DNA from: Actinomycetes bacterium
GTDB taxonomy: Bacteria; Actinomycetota; Actinomycetes; Streptosporangiales; Streptosporangiaceae
Reading direction: 5' to 3'
DNA: 14,929 bases
Assembly: GCA_023425615.1 (NCBI GenBank)
Contig: JAFACJ010000779.1
Location: forward strand, 1-14,929
In this document: positions 1 through 6,539 of the stretch, piece by piece
How positions within the stretch are numbered: the stretch's first letter is position 1
Layout: every line of letters begins with the position of its first letter
Program-made: the position numbers and the translations under genes
Notes under the pieces: generated by a model
Databases searched by the model: none
Told to the model about the DNA's origin: nothing
The model's input: only the letters and a program-made list of their open reading frames with translations

Positions 1-20
1 GTGAAGGGGTGGGTGAGGCT

Positions 21-1106
<1,086 letters not shown>

Positions 1107-1108
1107 GG

Positions 1109-2851
1109 CTATCTCATTCCTATCTTGATGGACGCCGCGTGGGCGGGTACCGGCGTCCGGTCCTGCGGGGTGGTGGCTCTGGCCGGTGCCTTGCGGCGCC
1201 CGCCCCTGCGGCGGACCGCCCAGACGATCGCGGCGAGCGGGAGTGCCAGCGCGATCACCACGCCGAAGACCAGCACGAACAGCGCCGCGGCCTGGGTGAC
1301 CTGGCCCTGGGAGTTGAGCTGGAAGACGAGCACGGCGACCGGCTGGTTGGCGGGCCTGGACAGCAGGACCGGGACCTCGAAGTTGCCGGCGATCTGGATG
1401 GCGGTGATCAGCCAGGCCGCGCAGCAGGTGGGAAGGATCAGCCTGGCGACGATGCCCACGCCCATGCGCGCCGGCGAGGCGCCGCACACCCGGGCCGACT
1501 CCTCCAGTTCGCGGCCGACCTGGGCGAGCGCGGCGTCCACGGCGCGGCCCGCGATCGGGGTGGAGGCGATGACCAGCCCGATCAGCACGATCGTGACGGT
1601 TCCGAACAGCGGCCGCAGGAACGGCACCGCGAGGAACATCCACACCAGCGCGAGACCGAGGATGACGCCCTGCACCGCCCAGGGCAGCCAGGTGACCAGG
1701 TCGAGGCCGCGCCGCAGCCGCTCCGTGCCGTGCCTGCCGACCATCGCGAGCAGCAGGGCGACGCCGACGGCGAGCGCGCCTCCGATGACGGCGTACTGCG
1801 CGGTGTTGACGATGGCCGGGATGACCTGGGGGTCCTCCAGCAGCGCCCGGTAGTTGTCGGTGAGGAAGCGGTTGACGCCGAAGACCGGCTGGAGCGACCC
1901 CAGGATGATCTGGACGACCGGGAGCACCACCGCCAGCAGCGCGTACACCAGGACGAAGGCGTTGCACAGCCAGGTCCAGCGGCCGAGGTCCCACGGCTCG
2001 GACTTGGCGCCCTTGCCGCTGACGGTGGTGAACTGCCGGCCGCCCAGCAGCCGCCATCTGAGGGCGACCAGGATCACGACGATGGCGATGAGCACCAGGG
2101 CCAGGGCGCTGGCCGCGGCGTAGTCGGGCGGGATCTCGTCGTTGGCGAAGTCGAAGATCTGCGTGGCGAAGACCTGGAACCCGGCGGGCCGCCCGACGAT
2201 CAGCGGGATGTCCAGGACGATCAGCCCGATGACGAACCCGATGATGAAGACGGAGGTCACGGCCGGCGCCATCACCGGCACGGTGATCCGCGCGAAGGTC
2301 TTCAGCCGCCCGGCCCCCGAGATCAGCGACGCCTCCTCCAGTCGCCGGTCCATGGCGCGGAAGGGGCCGATGAGGACGAGGTAGCCGAGCGAGCAGAGCT
2401 TCAGCGAGAGCACGAACCACACTCCCCAGCGGCCGGTCACCGCGAGCGTGTCGGGCAGTCCCACCGCCCCGAGCATCTCGTTGATCAACCCGAATCTGGG
2501 GGTGCCCAGCAGGTTCCAGGACAGCGCGAAGAACAGCGGAGGGGTGGCGAGGACGACCGCCATCAGCGGGGTGACGATCCGTCGCAGCGCCGCGTCGGAC
2601 CGGGTGACGATCCAGGCGAACGCCACGGCGAGGGCGGTCGCCGTGCTCCCCGCCATCACCGCGAGCCAGAGCGAGTCGGCGAGCGTCGTGTAGGTCGCGG
2701 GGTCGGAGAACGCGTCGGCCATGCCGTTCAGGCTGAAGGAACCCGGCAGTCCCGGAGGCGCGGTGCGGAACGCCCCGTACACGGTCATGACGATCGGCAG
2801 CACGTACAGCGCGGCGACCGCGGCGAGCCCCACGCGGCCGAGCAGCCTCAT
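1109..2851 (-). CDS. Two-domain (fused) ABC transporter permease, FbpB-like
   Basis: This 580-residue inner-membrane protein consists of two homologous permease halves, each with about six hydrophobic segments. Each half carries an EAA-type ATPase-docking loop: the first around residues 172-195 (EEASLISGAG then ITVPVMAP) and the second around 450-475 (EESARVCGAS then LILPT). The single-chain double permease is the layout of Fe3+-type FbpB/SfuB transporters. A polar linker lies near residues 270-290. The start chosen is the ATG that forms an ATGA overlap with the stop of the AroQ-like gene and is preceded by GGGGGAG at 5-nt spacing. An ATG 24 nt earlier would add MHEGGGAP but lies inside the upstream gene and has no better ribosome site. 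It pairs with the ATPase two bases downstream. No solute-binding protein for it is visible, so that gene may lie past the left edge. Confidence 0.92.
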   Translation of the reverse strand: MRLLGRVGLAAVAALYVLPIVMTVYGAFRTAPPGLPGSFSLNGMADAFSDPATYTTLADSLWLAVMAGSTATALAVAFAWIVTRSDAALRRIVTPLMAVVLATPPLFFALSWNLLGTPRFGLINEMLGAVGLPDTLAVTGRWGVWFVLSLKLCSLGYLVLIGPFRAMDRRLEEASLISGAGRLKTFARITVPVMAPAVTSVFIIGFVIGLIVLDIPLIVGRPAGFQVFATQIFDFANDEIPPDYAAASALALVLIAIVVILVALRWRLLGGRQFTTVSGKGAKSEPWDLGRWTWLCNAFVLVYALLAVVLPVVQIILGSLQPVFGVNRFLTDNYRALLEDPQVIPAIVNTAQYAVIGGALAVGVALLLAMVGRHGTERLRRGLDLVTWLPWAVQGVILGLALVWMFLAVPFLRPLFGTVTIVLIGLVIASTPIAGRAVDAALAQVGRELEESARVCGASPARMGVGIVARLILPTCCAAWLITAIQIAGNFEVPVLLSRPANQPVAVLVFQLNSQGQVTQAAALFVLVFGVVIALALPLAAIVWAVRRRGGRRKAPARATTPQDRTPVPAHAASIKIGMR

Positions 2852-3297
2852 GGGAGCTCCCCCGCCTTCGTGCACAGCGCCTCGAACGCCAGCCGGTAGC
2901 CGAGCCAGCCCGCTCCCGCGATGTAGACGTTGGCCACCGGGAGGAAGATGTCGGGTTCCGGCTCGGCGCCGTAGCGATGCAGTTCGGACAGGTGGACGAC
3001 GGCCAGCGGAACGCCCGCGTCCTGCACCGCCGTCCGCAGTGACCAGCCGGCCCGGGTGAGACCGGCCGGGTTGAGGATGATCCCGGCCAGGCCCTCCCGG
3101 TCCTGCTGTTCGTGCAGCCAGTCGATCAGCGCGCCCTCGTGGTTGGACTGGAAGTGCGCGATCTCGGTGTTCAGGTCCCGCGCCCGCCGGTCGAGGTCGG
3201 CTTGGATCTCGGCGAGCGTGGTCCGTCCGTAGCGGGTGGGGTCGCGTTTGCCGAGCCGGTTGAGGTTGGGGCCCTGCATGACCGCGTAGCGCTTCAT
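2848..3297 (-). CDS. Type II 3-dehydroquinate dehydratase (AroQ) homologue with altered active site
   Basis: The protein has 149 residues, the usual length for the small dodecameric type II dehydroquinases, which dehydrate 3-dehydroquinate to 3-dehydroshikimate. The N-terminal half is canonical: GPNLN (Asn11), Arg18 and Tyr23 in the KRDPTRYG lid, QSNHEG, and Asn76 in ILNPAG. The C-terminal half departs from the family. The usual THTS is TRAG (Arg82), the Asp of LRDA is Thr89, and EVHxSN is VVHLSE, which keeps His102 but loses the Glu and Asn. The two lid-region arginines of REEFRR are absent (YGAEPEP). The C-terminal GxGxxGY is kept. The start is one base after the flavoprotein stop (TGA-C-ATG), so it is co-translated. 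Its place between a ring hydroxylase and a transporter argues for a catabolic role rather than aromatic biosynthesis. True dehydroquinase activity is uncertain. Confidence 0.85.
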   Translation of the reverse strand: MKRYAVMQGPNLNRLGKRDPTRYGRTTLAEIQADLDRRARDLNTEIAHFQSNHEGALIDWLHEQQDREGLAGIILNPAGLTRAGWSLRTAVQDAGVPLAVVHLSELHRYGAEPEPDIFLPVANVYIAGAGWLGYRLAFEALCTKAGELP

Positions 3298-3298
3298 G

Positions 3299-4531
3299 TC
3301 AGCTCCTCACCCGGCTCTCGCGGACGTCGCCGGCGAGGGCGTAGAGGTCGACGTGGTCGGGCATCCGGGGAGCGGACCCGCCCTCCGCGTACAGCCAGTC
3401 GAGGTAGTCGTAGCGGTCGGCGGCGTCGAGACCGCCGAGGAAGTGGTCGCGCAGCAGGGCCGCGGCCCCGCCGAAGTGGCAGAAGTCGCCGATGAAGCGG
3501 GTGAACTCCTGCACCGCGGAGACCCTCGGATAGCGCGCCTTCTCGAACGAGGCGAACGCGGCGGCGGGGTCCTCGGGAGCGGCGGCGAGCGCGGCGCCGA
3601 GCGCCAGCGCGTCCTCCAGTGCCTGGCAGGCGCCCTGCGCGAGATACTGGTTCATCGGATGCGCGGCGTCGCCGAGCAGGGTGATGCGGCCCTGCGCCCA
3701 GCCCGCCATCGGCTTGCGGTCGCACAGCGGCCACCGCCGGTCGAGGTCCATCTCGCCGATGGCCTCCCGCACGTAGGGGATCGCGTCGGCGAACCGCTCG
3801 GTGAGCTCCTCGGGTGTGCCCCAGCCGGGTGATCCTGGCTCGCCGCGCGTGGACTTGAAGGAGGCGACCCGGTTCAGCATCGTGCCGCCGCTGATCGGGT
3901 ACTGCATGTAGTGGACGCCGTCACCGACGTAGAGCATCACCGCGTTCTCGACGCCCTCGGGCCGCGGTCCCGGTCCCCGGTAGATGACATAGGGCGAGAC
4001 CAGCGGTGGTTCGGGGTCGAGGAAGCGGGCGCGGATCGTCGACCGGAGCCCGTCCGCGGCGACCAGCGCGTCTGCGGTGTAGGACGACCCGTCGGAGCAG
4101 CGCGCGGTGGCGGACTCGTCGTCCTGCTCGACGGCGACGACCTCCTTCCCCGCGAGCAGTCTGACCAGGCCCGTCGCCCGGCAGGCGTCGAGGAGCGCCG
4201 TCAGCAGTTCGCCGCGGTGCATGACCGCGTAGGGCGCGCCGTAACGCGACTCGAACTTCACGCCGAAGGGCAGCGAGAAGATCTCGTTGCCGGTGACGAT
4301 GTCCATCAGCGCCCAGCGTGAGGGCAGCACCGCGCGTCCGCTCAGGCGGCGCGCGACGCCGAGGGAGTCCAGCACGCGCCAGGCGTTGGGACCGACCTGG
4401 AGGCCGGCGCCGACCTCGCCGAACTCGGGGGCGCGCTCCAGGACGGTGACGGGGAAGCCCTGGCGGGCGCAGGAGAGCGCCGTGGAGACGCCCCCGATTC
4501 CGCCGCCGACGATGATGATCTCGGTCGTCAT
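3299..4531 (-). CDS. FAD-dependent aromatic hydroxylase, probable 3-hydroxybenzoate 6-hydroxylase
   Basis: This 410-residue class A flavoprotein monooxygenase would use NAD(P)H and O2 to hydroxylate a phenolic acid; the best guess is 3-hydroxybenzoate to gentisate. Visible motifs are the dinucleotide-binding GGGIGG (9-14), the DG motif AADGLRS (158-164) and the FAD-ribityl GD motif LLGDAAHP (285-292), followed by QYLAQGA and ALEDA. His207, Tyr211 and Gln295 have exactly the spacing of His213/Tyr217/Gln301 described (from memory) for Rhodococcus 3-hydroxybenzoate 6-hydroxylase. This favours that activity over salicylate 1-hydroxylase. The ATG overlaps the dioxygenase stop (ATGA), and the protein begins directly with the FAD-binding strand. 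The adjoining gentisate dioxygenase would consume the product. Alternatives are a salicylate 5-hydroxylating or 6-hydroxynicotinate-type enzyme of the same family. Confidence 0.9.
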   Translation of the reverse strand: MTTEIIIVGGGIGGVSTALSCARQGFPVTVLERAPEFGEVGAGLQVGPNAWRVLDSLGVARRLSGRAVLPSRWALMDIVTGNEIFSLPFGVKFESRYGAPYAVMHRGELLTALLDACRATGLVRLLAGKEVVAVEQDDESATARCSDGSSYTADALVAADGLRSTIRARFLDPEPPLVSPYVIYRGPGPRPEGVENAVMLYVGDGVHYMQYPISGGTMLNRVASFKSTRGEPGSPGWGTPEELTERFADAIPYVREAIGEMDLDRRWPLCDRKPMAGWAQGRITLLGDAAHPMNQYLAQGACQALEDALALGAALAAAPEDPAAAFASFEKARYPRVSAVQEFTRFIGDFCHFGGAAALLRDHFLGGLDAADRYDYLDWLYAEGGSAPRMPDHVDLYALAGDVRESRVRS

Positions 4532-5574
4532 GCCTCGACCTCTTTCTTCTGGAGGCCGAACGGTTCGAGGAGGGGCAGGTCGCTCATCTCGAAGAGCACG
4601 GCCTCGGTGCCGGGGTCGGGGAAATGCGCGTACCAGCTCCAGGCGGGAAGGGCGAAGAAGTCCTTCTCCTCCCAATCCAGGCGGTGTCCGCTGACGATGC
4701 TGTGGCCGCTCCCCTTGGCGACGCAGAACACCGAGCTGGAGACATGGCGCTGCCGCTTGGTCGGCCTGGACAGCAGAGTGAGGTAGCACGCCAGGGTCGG
4801 CAGGACGTGCCCGCCGGTCAGCGGGTCGGTGTACTCGAGCTTCACACCGTCATAGGGGTCCGCATCCGATTCGGCGAGGCGGCAGAGCGCGGCGTACGTC
4901 GTCTCCCACCGGTAGTTCATGATCGGCGAATGGGGGCGGGCGGGGCGCGCGGCGACCGGAGTGAGGCCGGCGCCGTAGCGGTCGACGCTGTAGCCCTCGG
5001 GCTTGTCGAGGGGCTGCAGGCCGCCGCCGGGATGGTCCTCGTAGAAGTTGGCGCGCATCTGCTTGACGAAGGGGACGTCGAGCCCGTCGAGCCAGATCAT
5101 CGGCTCGACGCCCGGGTGCCGGTGGTCGTGCCAGGTGTCCGCCGGGGTGAGGACCAGGTCGCCGGGCTCCATCAAGACCGGCTCGCCTTCGACGGTGGTG
5201 AAGCCCGATCCGCTGAGCATGAAGCGGATGGCCCCCGGGCTGTGCCGGTGGGCGGGCGCGATCTCCCCCGGCCGGACGAGCTGGTAGCCGGCGACCAGCG
5301 TGTGCGTCGTGCCGAACACCCGGGAGGGGTTGAAGGCGTTGAGCGCGCGGCGGTCGGCGTCGTCCACCCCGAGCGTCATGGCCTCATCGGCCCGGTGCAG
5401 CAGCGGTTCGAGGTCGCGGAAGTGCCAGACGTACGGCACTTCGGGGACGTCCGGCTCGGGGTCGGTGGTCCCGGGGATCCGCCACAGCGGAGAGACCTTC
5501 ACCTCCTTGAGGCTGTCGTAGTAGTCGGTCTGGGCCGTACGCGGCGATGGGACCGGGGGTGGGACCGGGGTCAT
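4528..5574 (-). CDS. Gentisate 1,2-dioxygenase-like bicupin
   Basis: This 348-residue cytoplasmic non-haem Fe(II) dioxygenase would cleave gentisate between the carboxyl- and hydroxyl-bearing carbons to give maleylpyruvate. The N-terminal cupin carries HRHSPGAIRFMLSGSG, with His109 and His111 as probable iron ligands. The third ligand lies in TWHDH (His149 or His151), followed by WLDGLDVPFV, a stretch typical of gentisate/salicylate ring-cleaving cupins. The second cupin has GSGHSIVSG and PAWSWYAHF. The ATG at 5574 is preferred because GAGGAG lies 6 nt upstream; an in-frame GTG 24 nt earlier has no such site. It is the first gene of the operon, behind a candidate promoter and palindromic operator. 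Related enzymes act on salicylate or 1-hydroxy-2-naphthoate, so the exact substrate rests on the neighbouring hydroxylase. Confidence 0.92.
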   Translation of the reverse strand: MTPVPPPVPSPRTAQTDYYDSLKEVKVSPLWRIPGTTDPEPDVPEVPYVWHFRDLEPLLHRADEAMTLGVDDADRRALNAFNPSRVFGTTHTLVAGYQLVRPGEIAPAHRHSPGAIRFMLSGSGFTTVEGEPVLMEPGDLVLTPADTWHDHRHPGVEPMIWLDGLDVPFVKQMRANFYEDHPGGGLQPLDKPEGYSVDRYGAGLTPVAARPARPHSPIMNYRWETTYAALCRLAESDADPYDGVKLEYTDPLTGGHVLPTLACYLTLLSRPTKRQRHVSSSVFCVAKGSGHSIVSGHRLDWEEKDFFALPAWSWYAHFPDPGTEAVLFEMSDLPLLEPFGLQKKEVEA

Positions 5575-5610
5575 GCGGCACTCCTCATCCACTCGCACTT
5601 GGATTATTCC

Positions 5611-5631
5611 GTGTACTGAAGTTCAGTGCAC
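5611..5631. promoter_or_regulatory. 21-bp near-perfect palindromic operator
   Basis: The half-sites GTGTACTGAA (5611-5620) and TTCAGTGCAC (5622-5631) are inverted about a single central base, with 9 of 10 pairs matching. The site starts 4 bp downstream of the candidate -10 box and 37 bp before the dioxygenase ATG. That is a normal location for a repressor that blocks initiation. The adjacent TetR-family gene is the most likely source of the regulator (inference). No second copy was seen in the window. Confidence 0.65.
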
Positions 5632-5634
5632 GTA

Positions 5635-5663
5635 AGAAAACCAGGAGGACCCCGCCGCGTCAA
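5635..5663 (-). promoter_or_regulatory. Candidate promoter of the gentisate operon
   Basis: Read on the minus strand, TTGACG (5663-5658) matches the -35 consensus at five of six positions. It is followed after 17 bp by TTTTCT (5640-5635), a weak -10. Start of transcription would fall inside the palindrome at 5611-5631, giving a 5' leader of about 50 nt. Confidence 0.4.
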
Positions 5664-5838
5664 GAGTGTTCGTTCACGAGGTGCCGCCGCCTAAAAAAGC
5701 GACAAAACACCACATAGTCTTCAGGTAATGATCTTCTCCGTCCGCCGCAAGATGATCTTCAAAGAGCGCTGAGCAGCGGATATGGTGCGACAACGCCGTC
5801 AGGACACGCGGAGGCGTCCACGGCGTCGCGAACGCGGC

Positions 5839-6447
5839 TCAAAGGAGCCGGTCGAGGACCTCGTGGAGGCGGGCGCGGAAACGGGGGATGGCGGGGCCGC
5901 GGATGTAGCGGCTGTTGTGGATGTAGCCGCCCACGGTCCAGAGGACCATCCAGCCGACGAAGTCCAGGTCGAGGTCGGAGGGGAGTCCCTGCCAGGGATG
6001 GCCGTCCATCATGGCCAGCAGCGGCGGAGGGAACTCCTCCTCGGGGAAACGGAGGTCCGCGGCGTCCTGGAGCCCGCGCTGCTGCCACAGGGCGGAGACC
6101 TCGGGATAGTCGACCACGAAGTCGAAGAAGGCGTCCACCAGCCGGTGGACCCCCTCCGCGCCCTCGGGTGCCTCCCGCATCACCGATCGCAGCCGGTCCG
6201 TCTCCAGCGCGTGGTAGCGGGCGAGGATCCGGTAGTAGACCTGCCGTTTACCCTGGTGGAGAAGCTCGGACCCCTCCCCCTCGGTCCCCACGGCGTCCTC
6301 GATCATCCCGAGGGTCGTCACGTCATAGCCCAGCTCCGAGAAGAGCCTGGCGGCCACCGTCATGACCTTCTCGTCCGCCTCTTCCGTCCGGGTGCTCAAT
6401 CCTCTCGCCCCCTCCGTCACACTCCTTCCAACACCGTCGACCGGCAT
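5839..6447 (-). CDS. TetR-family transcriptional regulator
   Basis: The protein is about 202 residues from the ATG at 6447. The N-terminal part has the TetR helix pattern (EKVMTVAARLFSELGYDVTTL, split as residues 26-40 and 41-46), then a ligand-binding all-helical half with WQQRGLQDAADL and a membrane-like helix GWMVLWTVGGYIHN. The recognition-helix region (about 54-67, TEGEGSELLHQGK) keeps the usual length up to the Lys. It lacks the common Y-x-H/Y-F signature and is unusually acidic. A TTG at 6399 with GGAGG 11 nt upstream would give a 186-residue protein starting closer to helix 1, and may be the true start; the ATG lacks a good ribosome site. The gene lies between the Liv-type operon and the gentisate operon on the same strand. 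The palindrome at 5611-5631 is its plausible target. Confidence 0.8.
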   Translation of the reverse strand: MPVDGVGRSVTEGARGLSTRTEEADEKVMTVAARLFSELGYDVTTLGMIEDAVGTEGEGSELLHQGKRQVYYRILARYHALETDRLRSVMREAPEGAEGVHRLVDAFFDFVVDYPEVSALWQQRGLQDAADLRFPEEEFPPPLLAMMDGHPWQGLPSDLDLDFVGWMVLWTVGGYIHNSRYIRGPAIPRFRARLHEVLDRLL

Positions 6448-6484
6448 CCGCCACCCAACGGGAGGGAAAGAATGCGAATGAGCG

Positions 6485-6521
6485 GGAGGCGGTGCCCTTC
6501 CTGACGGCAGGGCCCGCCTCC
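6485..6521 (-). terminator. Strong hairpin, probable terminator of the Liv-type operon
   Basis: The arms GGAGGCGG-T-GCCCT (6485-6498) and AGGGC-CCGCCTCC (6509-6521) pair perfectly over 13 bp with one bulged T and a 10-nt loop. The hairpin begins 18 bp after the stop codon of the LivHMF fusion in its reading direction. No clear U-run follows, only a pyrimidine-rich stretch, which is common for actinobacterial terminators. It also insulates the following tetR gene. Confidence 0.6.
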
Positions 6522-6539
6522 ACCGAGGAGATCACGTCG

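Larger units (their letters stand above)
5575..5838. other. 264-bp intergenic region upstream of the gentisate operon
   Basis: No gene is supported here. It contains the operon promoter and the palindromic operator (listed separately). Farther up are two copies of ATGATCTTC (5728-5736 and 5752-5760), the second inside the 11-bp palindrome AAGATGATCTT (5749-5759). A small CGCTG-AG-CAGCG hairpin (about 5766-5777) lies after the tetR stop and has no T-run on the tetR side. The stretch 5690-5735 is much less GC-rich than the flanking genes. Confidence 0.6.

Noticed and set aside
1107..2420. N-terminal extension of the ATPase frame across the permease gene
   Set aside because: The extension is an Arg/Pro-rich shadow of the permease coding sequence. 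The ATPase fold starts at the ATG at 1106 directly after the permease stop.
1139..2899. Long plus-strand frames opposite the permease (also 9-1853, 4624-5619, 9286-10599)
   Set aside because: They are compositionally biased mirror frames. The minus-strand products have recognisable motifs and tight operon junctions.
4532..4789. Longer start for the flavoprotein
   Set aside because: It would overlap the dioxygenase gene by over 250 bp. The FAD-binding strand starts right after the ATG at 4531, which forms an ATGA overlap.
5575..5598. GTG start for the dioxygenase
   Set aside because: It has no ribosome site, whereas the ATG at 5574 has GAGGAG at good spacing.
5766..5777. Small hairpin after tetR as a terminator
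   Set aside because: Only five base pairs and no T-run in the tetR direction.
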